Part shown: one piece after another, positions 7,344-16,177 of the stretch
Layout: each line of letters opens with the position of its first letter
Position numbering within the stretch: the first letter of the stretch is position 1
Source of the DNA: JACQAI01 sp035507915
Lineage (GTDB): Bacteria; Pseudomonadota; Alphaproteobacteria; Elsterales; Elsteraceae
Direction: 5' to 3'
Assembly (NCBI GenBank): GCA_035507915.1
Contig: DATJNS010000536.1
Span: 1-43,733 of the forward strand
Length of the DNA stretch: 43,733 nucleotides
The notes under the pieces: model-generated
The model's input: only the letters and a program-made list of their open reading frames with translations
Database searches by the model: none
Told to the model about the DNA's origin: nothing
Program-made: the position numbers and the translations under genes

Positions 7344-8785
7344 CGGCCACCCGCGAGCAGGCGATCGAGCAGCCCCGCCCAGAAATAGTCGCCGGTGAAA
7401 TAGCGCCGCGCCCACGCCGCGCCCGCCGCAGCCAGGCGCGCGCGCGCCTCGGGATCCCCCAGCAGCCGCTCCATGACGGCCGCCAACTCCGCGATGGTCG
7501 CGAACTCCTCATAGTGGATGCCCGGCTTCAGGAAATGGGCGCTGTCGCGCGACCGTTCCTCGAGCAGCACGCCGCCGGCGAGCAGCGTCTGGATCGTACG
7601 CCAGGTCAGGATCGGCGCGCCGCCGCTGCGGCGGGTGAAGTTGACGCAGAGCTGATGGGCGCGGTGCAGATCGGCGAACGCCGTGTCGGGACGCTCGGCC
7701 GGCGCCGCCGCATCGGTCTCGTAGAACCTGATCGGCAGGTTGCGCGCACCGGCCTCGGCCCACCACACCAACCGCGCGATGCTGGCGGCCGAGATGGTGC
7801 CGGCGAAGCAGGCCCCGGGTAGCGAGCCGGCTTCCGCGGTCGGCGTCGGCAGGTCGAGCGGCGGCACGTAGCAGAATACGCGTCGCGTCGCGTCGCCGAC
7901 GCGCTCGAGGATCGCGGGATGGCCGTGGTGCACCAGATCGACCACGCTGCCCACGCCGCGGAACAGGCGGTCGGCCGGCACGCGCCAGGCGTCGAGCACG
8001 CACTTCACCACCCGGACGCCGAGATACCGCCGGGCCACGTCCAGCACGGTGCCGACATGGCTGGCGACGGTCTCGTCGACGGCCGACGCGCCGGCGGTGA
8101 ACAGGCCCTCGTAGACGATCACGTCGGGGCGGAATTCATTGATGCGCTCGTAGAGCGCCGTCGCGAGACCGGCGGTGTCTTGCTCGAGCGCCGAGAGATC
8201 CAGGGCGTCGACGGTCAGCCCGAACGCCGCGGCGCTGCGCGCGAACAGGTCGGGCGGCTCGTACCGGCGTTCCGGCATGTCGTAGTAGAAGCGCCGGAAT
8301 CCCAGCAGGACCCGCAGCCCGCGCATGCGCCGCTTGACCGCCTCGACGTCCAGATCGGCGAGGTCGCCGAGGAACGGCGGGTCGCGGTCGCCGGCCGCCG
8401 GAGCCGCTGTCGAGGGCGGCGCGTCGATCGCGGCCGCGTAAGCCTCGGCGATCGGCGGATCGCAGGTCGCCAGCAGGCGCAAGAGGCGCGCCGCGCGCGC
8501 CGCGTCGCCGGCGCGGCAGAGGTCGCGCGCGCGCAGGCGCAGTCGCGCAGCGATGATGCGCTCGCGCTCCGAGCCCGACGGCGCGTCGGCCTCGAGCGCG
8601 AGCCCGCCGAGCGTGGCCGGATCGGCCAGCTCGATCTCGCAGTGCCCGATCGCCAAACGATAGCCGAGTTCCGCCGAGGCGCCCGCGTCGGTCGCCAGCA
8701 CGTTGCGGTAGAGATTGAGCGCCGAAGCCCAGTTGCCTTCCTGGTAGAACCGGTCGGCGAGGCCGCGCAGGAGATCGATCGCCAT
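7340..8785 (-). CDS. TPR-like plus glycosyltransferase-like protein (CgeB-like C-terminus)
   Basis: A 481-residue protein with no signal peptide. Residues 1-120 look like helical repeats (ADRFYQEGNWASALNLYRNVL, then LRARDLCRAGDAARAARLLR). From about residue 155 there is a GT-B-like region: EGLFTAGASAVDE, DLVHHGHPAILERVGDATR, and a C-terminal domain resembling glycosyl transferases group 1 / CgeB (FAGTISAASIARLVWWAEAG, LTWRTIQTLLAGGVLLEE, HYEEFATIAELAAVMERLLGD). It probably transfers a sugar or acts as a sugar-binding relative. It is coupled to alkB downstream by a GTGA overlap. The acceptor is unknown; the N-terminal repeats could bind a protein partner. Confidence 0.65.
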   Translation of the reverse strand: MAIDLLRGLADRFYQEGNWASALNLYRNVLATDAGASAELGYRLAIGHCEIELADPATLGGLALEADAPSGSERERIIAARLRLRARDLCRAGDAARAARLLRLLATCDPPIAEAYAAAIDAPPSTAAPAAGDRDPPFLGDLADLDVEAVKRRMRGLRVLLGFRRFYYDMPERRYEPPDLFARSAAAFGLTVDALDLSALEQDTAGLATALYERINEFRPDVIVYEGLFTAGASAVDETVASHVGTVLDVARRYLGVRVVKCVLDAWRVPADRLFRGVGSVVDLVHHGHPAILERVGDATRRVFCYVPPLDLPTPTAEAGSLPGACFAGTISAASIARLVWWAEAGARNLPIRFYETDAAAPAERPDTAFADLHRAHQLCVNFTRRSGGAPILTWRTIQTLLAGGVLLEERSRDSAHFLKPGIHYEEFATIAELAAVMERLLGDPEARARLAAAGAAWARRYFTGDYFWAGLLDRLLAGGR

Positions 8786-8797
8786 GGCGGGCCCGCG

Positions 8798-9787
8798 CTA
8801 GCGGTGGTGCGCGCCGAACAGCGTCTCGGCGTTGCGATGGAGGATCGCCGCGCCGCGCTCGCCGGTGCCGAAGCTCGCCCGGATGAAGCCCACGGGATCG
8901 GGCTCGCCGAGCGGGAACGGTCCGTCGCTGCCGAGCACGAAATGCCCGACCGCGGCGAGCTCCTCCGCGTAGCGGAGGTAACCCGGCTCGAAGCACACCG
9001 TGTCGAAATAGAGCCGGCGCAGGTAGTCGCCGATCGGCGCCCTGATGGCGCGCGCCAAGCTCGGGTTGGTGTCCACCTCGCGCTGCATGCGCTGACGCAG
9101 CAGCAGCGCGTAGCCGCCGGCATGGGCGCAGCACAGTCGCAGCCCGGGATGACGGTCGAGGCAACCGCCGAACACCATGTTGAAGATGTTGATCGTGGTG
9201 TCGAACAGATAGCCGGCGACCACCGTCAGCTCGTAGCGGCCGGTGCGTTCGCGCCCGGGCGGATCGGCCGGGTGCACGAACAGGGGCACGTCGAGCGCGC
9301 ACGCGGCCTCGAAGATCGGCGCGAACTCCGGTGCGTCGAGATAGCGCCCGCCGACGTTGGAGCCGAGATGGCCGCCCCACAGGCCGAGCTCGGTGACCGC
9401 GCGCTCGAGCTCGGCGGCCGCCGCGACGGGGTCCTGCATGGGCAGGAAGGCCCAGCCGGCGAACCGGTCGGGATGCCGGTCGACCACGGCGGCCAGCTCG
9501 TCGTTGAACAGGCGTGCCGCCGCCGCCGCGAGCGGGCCGGGCACGGCGTAGTTGATCAGCGGCGTCGCCAGCGACAGCACGGTGCGGTCGATGCCGAGCC
9601 CGTCCATGCGCACGATCTGGCGCTGGACGTCGAAGAACGTCGGGTTGAGACCGAACGCGACCGGGCCGACCGAGACCTCGACATGCTCGCCGTCGGCCGG
9701 CCGGCGCCTCACCGCGAAGGCCGGCTCGGCCTCGATGAAGGCGAAATAGCGCTCCGGCACGAAATGGCAGTGGATGTCCGTGATCAT
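8798..9787 (-). CDS. Amidohydrolase-superfamily metal-dependent hydrolase/decarboxylase (ACMSD-like)
   Basis: A 329-residue amidohydrolase-2 protein related to ACMSD/5-carboxyvanillate decarboxylase types. The metal-binding His-x-His is at residues 6 and 8 (DIHCHF), further His ligands occur in VPLFVHPADPPG and LRLCCAHAGGY, and the catalytic Asp in LGSDGPFPLGEPDP near the C-terminus. These types remove CO2 from, or hydrolyse, aromatic or muconate acids. The start at ATG 9785-9787 has GGGAG upstream and begins the family homology; a longer frame to 9838 does not. It begins 101 bases from the divergent LLM oxidoreductase gene. Substrate unknown. Confidence 0.88.
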   Translation of the reverse strand: MITDIHCHFVPERYFAFIEAEPAFAVRRRPADGEHVEVSVGPVAFGLNPTFFDVQRQIVRMDGLGIDRTVLSLATPLINYAVPGPLAAAAARLFNDELAAVVDRHPDRFAGWAFLPMQDPVAAAAELERAVTELGLWGGHLGSNVGGRYLDAPEFAPIFEAACALDVPLFVHPADPPGRERTGRYELTVVAGYLFDTTINIFNMVFGGCLDRHPGLRLCCAHAGGYALLLRQRMQREVDTNPSLARAIRAPIGDYLRRLYFDTVCFEPGYLRYAEELAAVGHFVLGSDGPFPLGEPDPVGFIRASFGTGERGAAILHRNAETLFGAHHR

Positions 9788-9888
9788 GCAGGCTCCCGAT
9801 CGCCGACCACATAAGGCGCCGAAGCCCCGGCTTGGCAAGCCGCTCGACGGCGATGGACTATGACGGCAGCCCCGAGGGAGGTCGCCCG

Positions 9889-10830
9889 ATGGCGAGCACG
9901 CGCAGCTTCGGTTTGGACGTGGGGATCTACGGCCGTCTGGCGACGCGCGACGCCATCCTGAAGCTGGCGCGCCTCGCCGAGACGCTCGACTTCGAGTCGG
10001 TCTGGCTGGCCGACCACGTCGCCTTCCCGACCGCGGTCAAGTCGCCCTATCCCTACAGCGCGACGGGCGCGTTCCCGGCCGATCTCTCCGAGCCCTTGAT
10101 GGAGCCGATCGCGACGCTCGGCGTTCTGGCCGGCGCCACGGAGCGGGTCAGGCTCGGCACCGCCGTGCTCGTCATGCCCTATCGCAATCCGGTGCTGCTC
10201 GCCCGCATGCTGGTGACGCTCGACCAGCTGTCGGGCGGGCGCGTCGTACTCGGCGCCGGCGCCGGCTGGCTCGCCGAGGAGTTCGCCGTGCTGGGGGCGC
10301 CCGACTTCGCGCGCCGCGGCCGCGTGACCGACGAGTATCTCGAGATCTTCAAGGCGATCGCGGCCGGCGGAACGGTCGCCTACGACGGCGCGACCTACCG
10401 GTTCGAGGCGATCCACGCATCGCCCGGCTCGCTCCAACGCCCCCACCCGCCGATCCTGATCGGCGGCCTCGCGGACGCCGCGCTGCGGCGGGTCGCGCGT
10501 CTGGCCGACGGCTGGCTCGCGGTGACCATCTCGCCGGCGCAGCTCGGCGACCGGTTGGCGGCGCTGCGCCGCCTGTGCGACGAGCATGGCCGGCGCTACG
10601 CGGATCTGACGCTCGCCTACAAGCTCTTCCTCAGCGTCGGCGAGGCGCGCCCCAGCCAGTTCGACCGGCGCGCGCCAGGCACCGGCTCGGCGCAGCAGAT
10701 CATCGACGATCTCAAGGCGATCTTCGATCTCGGCTTCCGCACCGTGATCGTGCGCTATCAAGGCACCAGCGCGGACGAGCAGGTCGAGCAGATCTCCCGC
10801 TTCGCCGACGACATCATCCCGAAAGTCTGA
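9889..10830 (+). CDS. LLM-class (luciferase-like) F420/flavin-dependent oxidoreductase
   Basis: A 313-residue TIM-barrel oxidoreductase. Motifs: AETLDFESVWLADHVAFPT, IATLGVLAGATERVRLGTAV, LVTLDQLSGGRVVLGAGAGW, and a C-terminal RTVIVRYQGTSADEQVEQI. It resembles the TIGR03619 group of F420-linked relatives, although the cofactor (F420 or FMN) cannot be told. GAGGGAGG lies upstream of ATG 9889; an upstream ATG at 9832 lacks support. It is 12 bases before a glutathione S-transferase, suggesting co-transcription in detoxification or catabolism. A second LLM protein is encoded at 24056-25084. Confidence 0.88.
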   Translation: MASTRSFGLDVGIYGRLATRDAILKLARLAETLDFESVWLADHVAFPTAVKSPYPYSATGAFPADLSEPLMEPIATLGVLAGATERVRLGTAVLVMPYRNPVLLARMLVTLDQLSGGRVVLGAGAGWLAEEFAVLGAPDFARRGRVTDEYLEIFKAIAAGGTVAYDGATYRFEAIHASPGSLQRPHPPILIGGLADAALRRVARLADGWLAVTISPAQLGDRLAALRRLCDEHGRRYADLTLAYKLFLSVGEARPSQFDRRAPGTGSAQQIIDDLKAIFDLGFRTVIVRYQGTSADEQVEQISRFADDIIPKV

Positions 10831-10842
10831 GGAGGCCGTCCC

Positions 10843-11559
10843 ATGCGCTATGAGCTGTATTACTGGCCCGAGATCCAGGGTCGGGGCGAGTTCGTTCGGT
10901 TGGCGCTCGAGGAGGCCGCTGTCGCCTATGTCGACGTGGCCCGGCGCTCGGGCGGCACGGCGTCGATGCTCAAGCTGCTCGACGGCAGCGCAGTCGAGCG
11001 CCCGCCCTATGCGCCGCCGTTCCTGCGCGCGGGCAAGCTGCTGATCGGGCAGACCGCAAACATACTGTCATATCTCGGCGCGCAACACGGCCTGGCGCCG
11101 GCCGCCGCGGCCGGCCGGCTGTGGACCCAGCAGCTCCAGCTGACGATCGCCGACCTGGTCGACGAGGCGCACGACACCCACCATCCGATCGCCAGCAGCC
11201 TCTACTACGAGGATCAGCGCAAGGAGGCGAAGCGGCGGACCGCCGACTTCCTCGCCAACCGCGTGCCCAAATATCTCGGCTACTTCGAGGACGTGCTGGC
11301 GCGCAATCGGGCCGGCGACAAGCATCTGGTCGGCGGCCGCCTGACCTACGCCGACCTGTCGCTGTTCCAGGTCGTCGCCGGCCTGCGCTACGGGTTCCCG
11401 CGGGCCACGGCGCGGATCGAACGGCGCCATCCGCGCGTCGGCGCGTTGCACGAGCGCGTCGCGCGGCGGCCGCGCATCGCGGCCTATCTGGCCTCCAAGC
11501 GGCGCATCCCGTTCAACGAGATGGGCATCTTCCGCCACTACCCGGAGCTCGACCGCTGA
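10843..11559 (+). CDS. Glutathione S-transferase family protein
   Basis: A 238-residue GST with the thioredoxin-like N-terminus (YELYYWPEIQGRGEFVRLALEE) and an all-helical C-terminal domain (KHLVGGRLTYADLSLFQVVAGL). The Tyr near the N-terminus (Tyr3/Tyr6/Tyr7) is in the place of the catalytic Tyr of alpha/mu/pi/sigma classes; the residue order is most like the sigma-type or DUF-GST family with Arg-Gly-Glu. It conjugates or isomerises electrophiles with glutathione. ATG 10843 follows the LLM gene by 12 bases, with GGAGG upstream, so the two form an operon. Confidence 0.88.
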   Translation: MRYELYYWPEIQGRGEFVRLALEEAAVAYVDVARRSGGTASMLKLLDGSAVERPPYAPPFLRAGKLLIGQTANILSYLGAQHGLAPAAAAGRLWTQQLQLTIADLVDEAHDTHHPIASSLYYEDQRKEAKRRTADFLANRVPKYLGYFEDVLARNRAGDKHLVGGRLTYADLSLFQVVAGLRYGFPRATARIERRHPRVGALHERVARRPRIAAYLASKRRIPFNEMGIFRHYPELDR

Positions 11560-11738
11560 CCGCGCCGGGCCCGGGAAAAATATCTACAATTCAATCAATT
11601 TTCGCCGTGGTCGCGCATGCCGCACGCGATCAGCCATTGCGTGGATCGACCCACTTGGACATAAACCTTCCGTGCGTTCGGTGAGGCACGGCACCAAGGC
11701 TCGAACAGGCCATCCGAAGCCCAGCGAGGTTGGATCAA

Positions 11739-13274
11739 ATGGTCTGGACTGAAATCGTCGCCATCGTCGTCGCTGGTGTGATTGCGGTCGGCTCGAACCT
11801 GCCGACCCGCATCTCCTACCGAGGCATCTCGATCGCGGCCTGCGCGGGCTTCGTGCTCTACGGCGTGATCGCGCCCGATCTCCAGATCGTGCGCATCCAC
11901 GGCATTCTGCTGCTGATCCTGGTCGTGCGCGAATGGATCCTTCGGTCGGTCCTGCGTGAAGCCCGCTCCGAGGTGATCGCCAACGCCTCGATGGCGTTCA
12001 AGGAGCAACGACCGGCGCCGCGCCGGGCCCACAAGGTGATCGCGCCGGAGTGGCTGACCCCGTTGATGGTCAGGGCGACGGCGAAGGCATCGCAGCCGCT
12101 CTTCAGGTCCGGCGATCTCTCCGGCGAGATGTTCCTGATCACCAAGGGCACCGTGCGCATCCCGGAGCTCGACCTGCAGCTCGGGCCCGGCGAGTTCCTG
12201 GGCGAGATCGGCATCTTCTCGCCCGAGCGCAAGCGCACGGCTTCGGCGTTGTGCGAGACCGACGTCGAGGTGCTGCGCATCTCGGCGCGGCGCGTGTTCG
12301 AGCTGTTCTGCCAGAACCCGAAGTTCGCGTTTCTCCTGATGCAGCTGATCATCGGCCGCATGAATCAGCGCGTCGCCCTGCACGTCGAGGAGCGCCAGAC
12401 CATCGAGGAGCAGGCCGGCGTCGACCAGCAGCGCAGCCGCCAGGAGCTCGCCGACAATTTCGAGGCGAGCGTGCAGCGCGTGTTCGAGGGCGTCCGCACG
12501 TCGGTGAAGGAGATGGAGTTCTGCGCCACCACCATGGGCACGGCGAGCACGGAGGCGACGCGCCGCAGCGGCCTCGCGACCGCCGCGCTGCGCCAGGCGC
12601 AGCAAAGCACGGAGACGATGGCTGCGGCGGCCCAAGGGTTGCTGCAGGCGCTCTCGGGCATCGGCCAGCGCGTGCAGCAATCCTCCGCGATCGCCGGCCA
12701 GGCGGTCAGCCAGGCCGAGCGGACCAACCATACCGTCACCGTTCTCACCGAGGCGGCCAACCGCATCGGCACGGTGGTGAAGCTGATCACCGACATCGCC
12801 AATCAGACGAACCTGCTGGCGCTCAACGCGACGATCGAGGCGGCCCGCGCCGGCGAGGCCGGCAAGGGCTTCGCCGTGGTCGCGACCGAGGTGAAGAACC
12901 TGGCGGCGCAGACCGCCAGGGCGACCGAGGAGATCGTCATCCAGGTGCGCGGCATCCAGGACGCGATCCACCAGATCGCCGACGACATCGGCGGCATCGG
13001 CCAGACCATCGGCAAGATGAACGAGATCACGACGACGATCGCGTCGGAGATCGACGATCAGGGCGGATCGAGCCACCGGATCGCCGAGAACGTCGCGCAC
13101 GCCGGGATCGGCACCGAGGAGGTCTCGAAGCAGATCGCCGAGATCACCTCCTCGGTCGGCGAAGCCAACCAGGTCGCCGCCCAGGTGCTGATCACCGCGC
13201 GCGACCTGGTGCGCGACGCCGATCTCCTGCGCGAGGAGGTCAGCAAGTTCTCGACCACGGTGCGCGCCGCCTGA
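11739..13274 (+). CDS. Membrane protein fusing a cyclic-nucleotide-binding domain to an MCP signalling domain
   Basis: A 511-residue protein with an unusual order. Residues about 1-75 hold two or three membrane helices (a Popeye-like pattern: ISYRGISIAACAGFVLYGVI, then IHGILLLILVVREWIL). Residues about 95-205 are a cNMP-binding domain with GPGEFLGEIGIFSPERKRTA, where Glu156 and Arg166/Thr167 match the phosphate-binding residues of CRP. From about 220 it is a methyl-accepting chemoreceptor domain, including the hairpin tip region IANQTNLLALNATIEAARAG and GKGFAVVATEVKNLA (about 352-397). It should signal to CheA/CheW or a related kinase, with cAMP or cGMP as the cue; that is inference. AGCGAGG precedes ATG 11739; TTG 11730 is an alternative. 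AT-rich DNA lies 140-170 bases upstream. Confidence 0.85.
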   Translation: MVWTEIVAIVVAGVIAVGSNLPTRISYRGISIAACAGFVLYGVIAPDLQIVRIHGILLLILVVREWILRSVLREARSEVIANASMAFKEQRPAPRRAHKVIAPEWLTPLMVRATAKASQPLFRSGDLSGEMFLITKGTVRIPELDLQLGPGEFLGEIGIFSPERKRTASALCETDVEVLRISARRVFELFCQNPKFAFLLMQLIIGRMNQRVALHVEERQTIEEQAGVDQQRSRQELADNFEASVQRVFEGVRTSVKEMEFCATTMGTASTEATRRSGLATAALRQAQQSTETMAAAAQGLLQALSGIGQRVQQSSAIAGQAVSQAERTNHTVTVLTEAANRIGTVVKLITDIANQTNLLALNATIEAARAGEAGKGFAVVATEVKNLAAQTARATEEIVIQVRGIQDAIHQIADDIGGIGQTIGKMNEITTTIASEIDDQGGSSHRIAENVAHAGIGTEEVSKQIAEITSSVGEANQVAAQVLITARDLVRDADLLREEVSKFSTTVRAA

Positions 13275-13275
13275 G

Positions 13276-13767
13276 TCAGCGGCTTCGGCACGACGCGCGC
13301 GACTGCCGCTCGATCGCCGCGCGCCGGTCCGGCGGCAGGACGACGCGCGGCTCGAGCGCCACGAACGTCCGGTAGTGATCGCAGGTGTAGAAGGCGCGAC
13401 CGCTCGCCGTGCCGACGATGACGCGCTGCGGACCCGGCGAACGGCCGCGCAGATAGGTCGGCAGGACAACGAATTCGCCGTAGGCCGGGTCGTCGAACCG
13501 CGTGCGATCGAGCCCGCGCGCGCAGAACGCGGTGCCGTCGTCGCGACCGACCGGCGCCGGCTCGCCGGCCGCGATGCGCCGCAAGGTTGCGCCGAGGTCG
13601 ACGTCGCCGCGATGAATCACGCGTCCGCCGTCGCGGTCGACGATCTCGACGTCGTGAACGATCGTGTCGGCGCCTGCCGTGCCGCACGACGCCGCGACCG
13701 GTGACGGCGCGCCGGCCAGCAGCACGCACGCCGCCGCGGCGATACCGAACCAGACGGTCCGCCGCAC
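13276..13767 (-). CDS. Secreted guanyl-specific ribonuclease (RNase Sa/T1-like fold)
   Basis: A 163-residue protein with a signal peptide (FGIAAAACVLLAGAPSPVAA) and a mature domain that aligns with Streptomyces RNase Sa: YGEFVVLPTYLRGRSPGPQR, VIVGTASGRAFYTCDHYRTF. The catalytic Glu54, Arg65, Arg69 and His85 of RNase Sa correspond to Glu98, Arg109, Arg115 and His131. Cys28 and Cys160 lie near the ends, as in the Sa disulfide; Cys82 and Cys129 could form a second. It cleaves RNA after G, probably in the periplasm or outside. The start is GTG 13765-13767, 7 bases after the hydrolase stop. No barstar-like inhibitor gene is visible nearby. Its 3' end abuts the converging chemoreceptor gene with one base between. 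Confidence 0.85.
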   Translation of the reverse strand: MRRTVWFGIAAAACVLLAGAPSPVAASCGTAGADTIVHDVEIVDRDGGRVIHRGDVDLGATLRRIAAGEPAPVGRDDGTAFCARGLDRTRFDDPAYGEFVVLPTYLRGRSPGPQRVIVGTASGRAFYTCDHYRTFVALEPRVVLPPDRRAAIERQSRASCRSR

Positions 13768-13774
13768 CGCGGCG

Positions 13775-14965
13775 CTAGCGGCCGGGCTCGAGCACGTCCT
13801 CGAGCCAATCCCACATCGCCGCGACGCCGATGCTGACGTTGTCGATCTGACAATGATGGTAGCCGCCCTCCTCGCGGTCGAACACGCGCAGCGTCTTGTG
13901 GCGGGAGCCGACCGCGTCGAAGCAGCGCCGGGCGAGCGCGAGCGGGATCTGCTCGTCGCCGGCGCCGTGCACCATCAGGAACGGGCAGGCGATGCGCTGC
14001 ACCACGCCGTCGAGCCGGAACCCTTCGAGTTGCTTCATCGCCGCTTCGCGCGTGTCGACGTTGAACGCCCACAGGAGATGCTGCCAGGGCACCGACAGCG
14101 ACGGCGTGGTGCTGCGCGCCAGCTTCTCGAACCGATCGTGCCAGGTCTGCCAGTAGTCCCACTGCGCGCCCCAGGCGATGCAGCAGGCGAAGCGCGGCTC
14201 GTAGGCCGCCGCGCGCGGCGCGTAGTAGCCGCCGAGGCTGAGCGCCATCACGCCGATGCGCTTCGGGTCGATCTCGGGGCGACCGGCGAGATACTCGTAG
14301 GCCGGGGTCGCGTAGCGTTCGGTCTCGTGATGCAGCGGCAGACCGCGGAACCGGATGCTCTCGCCGTTGCCGGGGCCGTCGACGATCAGGCACGCGATGC
14401 CGCGCGCCACGAGATCGGGCACCCCCTTGAAGTACTGGAGCTCCTTGGTGACGTCGAAACCGTCGAAGAAGATCATCGCGGGCGCCGCACCCGTCCGGCC
14501 GGCGACCGGCTCGGCGTGCACGAGCAGCCCCGGCAGGCTGGTGCCCTCGTAGGGCACCTCGACGGGCTCGATGCGCGGCCGCCCCAGACGCTGCGCGGCG
14601 TCCCTGAAGCACTCGACGCCGCGCCGGTAGGCCGCCAGGCCGTCGGCGCTCTTCGGCTGCAGGAAGCGCTCGCCGACGTGATAGTAGTTGGCGGCGCGCA
14701 GCAGGTAGGCGGCGGCGCTGCGCTGGTGGCCCGACGCGATGCGATCGCGTCCGGCCTTCTCGACCGCGGCGGCGCCCGCGGCCCAGGTCTCGAACCAGGC
14801 GCGATCGTCGCCCTCCTTGCCGCGCAGCGCGCGGCCGATCCGATGCACCTCGCCGATCTCCGAGCCGCCCCATGGTGCGGCGTTGAGCCCGATCAGCAGC
14901 CCGTGCGACCAGCGGTAATTGCTGGGAAAATAATCGAACGAGAGATCTTCCTCGGGTCCCGCCAT
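13775..14965 (-). CDS. Alpha/beta hydrolase of the DHPON-hydrolase/FrsA-like group
   Basis: A 396-residue alpha/beta hydrolase with an N-terminal helical cap (about 1-130, AWFETWAAGAAAVEKAGRDR), then AMIFFDGFDVTKE, IVDGPGNGES, the nucleophile elbow GVMALSLGGYYAPRA (Ser in LSLGG), PFLMVHGAGDEQIPL (acid Asp) and EEGGYHHCQID (catalytic His). It resembles 2,6-dihydroxypseudooxynicotine hydrolase, which cleaves C-C bonds, and related FrsA-like esterases. It is the middle gene of a tight operon: GNAT upstream (23-base gap) and a secreted guanyl RNase downstream (7-base gap). GGGAGGA precedes the ATG. The substrate is not evident. Confidence 0.85.
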   Translation of the reverse strand: MAGPEEDLSFDYFPSNYRWSHGLLIGLNAAPWGGSEIGEVHRIGRALRGKEGDDRAWFETWAAGAAAVEKAGRDRIASGHQRSAAAYLLRAANYYHVGERFLQPKSADGLAAYRRGVECFRDAAQRLGRPRIEPVEVPYEGTSLPGLLVHAEPVAGRTGAAPAMIFFDGFDVTKELQYFKGVPDLVARGIACLIVDGPGNGESIRFRGLPLHHETERYATPAYEYLAGRPEIDPKRIGVMALSLGGYYAPRAAAYEPRFACCIAWGAQWDYWQTWHDRFEKLARSTTPSLSVPWQHLLWAFNVDTREAAMKQLEGFRLDGVVQRIACPFLMVHGAGDEQIPLALARRCFDAVGSRHKTLRVFDREEGGYHHCQIDNVSIGVAAMWDWLEDVLEPGR

Positions 14966-14988
14966 CGCCTGTCCTCCCGGTGCTCGGT

Positions 14989-16101
14989 TCAGGTCTCGGT
15001 TGCAGTCTCGGGCAAGAGCTTGGCGAGCGTCACGAGATCGACGTGGACGTCGCCGAAGCGCGCATAGCCGCGCATCACGGCCTCCTGCACGAATCCCATC
15101 GCGGCGGCGAAGCGCAAGCCGGCATCGTTGGCCGCATGCACCGCGGTCGACAGCCGATGCGCGCCGCGCGCGCGCGCCCAGTCCTCGGCGATCGCGCACA
15201 GCCGGCGCCCGATGCCGAGCGACCGGTAGTCGGCGAGCACGTTGACGATCATGGTCACATCGTGCCGGAGGCGAACCCCCGGCTTGGCCGATGCCGCGCT
15301 CAGGCCGACGACGCGCTCGGCGCCGGCGACGTCGGTCACCGCCGCCACGAGATAAGTCTCGGTTCCGGCGACCATCGCGCGCAGGTCTTCGCGGAAGCGC
15401 TCCGGCGCGGCGACCTCGTCGATCGCCTTCAACGAGCGCGGCGGCGCGGCCAGCAGCGCGAGCTCCCAGCTGCGCAGGGCATCCGCGTCGCCCGCCACGA
15501 GCGGTCGGAAGTTCACCGTCACGCTGTCGGGCCGCCGCCGGCGCTCGACGACGATCGGCGCCATCGCGTGCGATCCGGCATCGAGCCGCTTGGCCATCGG
15601 GATGTAGGAATGCCACCGGCCGCCATCGCGCACCGCTTCGCGGACGCGCCCCTCGGGCTGATAGCCGCAGGCGTCGTAGAGCGCGCGCGCCGGCGCGTTG
15701 TCCTCGTCGACGCTGAGATCGATGCGATGCGCGCCGCGCGCGCGCGCCCAGGACTCGAGCGCGCCCAGGAGGCGCGTCGCGATCCCCTGACGGCGGTTCG
15801 CGCCGCGAATGCCGATATGCGGGATCGACAGCACACCCCGGGTGCTACGGTAGTGTCCGGCGAGCGCGCCGACATAGCCGACGATCGCATCGCGCGCGGT
15901 CGCGATCACGTAGACGCCGTCGCCGGATCGCGTCCACGCCTCGAGGGCGGCCGTGGGCTGGTCAGCCCAGGCGAGCCGCTCACCCGCCATACCGAGATAC
16001 TCGGTCTCGCGGTCGATCGATTCGATCGCGCCGATCAACGCCGGCCCGTCGGCGGGCGCGGCGACCCGGATCTCGACGGCGGGACGATCGTCGGCGCTCA
16101 T
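14989..16101 (-). CDS. Tandem GNAT N-acetyltransferase
   Basis: A 370-residue protein made of two GNAT domains. The first (about 1-180) has the acetyl-CoA loop RRQGIATRLLGALESWARAR, followed by SVDEDNAPARALYDACGYQP. The second (about 190-370) has YRSLGIGRRLCAIAEDWARA and ANDAGLRFAAAMGFVQE. Both retain the Q/R-x-x-G-x-G/A acetyl-CoA-binding pattern, so both may be active. It likely transfers acetyl groups to small molecules or proteins. It heads the operon with an alpha/beta hydrolase and a secreted RNase. ATG 16099-16101 is the first start; the opposite-strand TPR gene begins 77 bases away. The nearly identical WARARGAHR strings suggest internal duplication. Confidence 0.85.
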   Translation of the reverse strand: MSADDRPAVEIRVAAPADGPALIGAIESIDRETEYLGMAGERLAWADQPTAALEAWTRSGDGVYVIATARDAIVGYVGALAGHYRSTRGVLSIPHIGIRGANRRQGIATRLLGALESWARARGAHRIDLSVDEDNAPARALYDACGYQPEGRVREAVRDGGRWHSYIPMAKRLDAGSHAMAPIVVERRRRPDSVTVNFRPLVAGDADALRSWELALLAAPPRSLKAIDEVAAPERFREDLRAMVAGTETYLVAAVTDVAGAERVVGLSAASAKPGVRLRHDVTMIVNVLADYRSLGIGRRLCAIAEDWARARGAHRLSTAVHAANDAGLRFAAAMGFVQEAVMRGYARFGDVHVDLVTLAKLLPETATET

Positions 16102-16177
16102 GCCGCGCCTTTGTAGCCGCGACGTCGCGAGGACGCGACGGCTTTCGTCTTGGCGATGCGAGGGCTACCGTCGCGTC

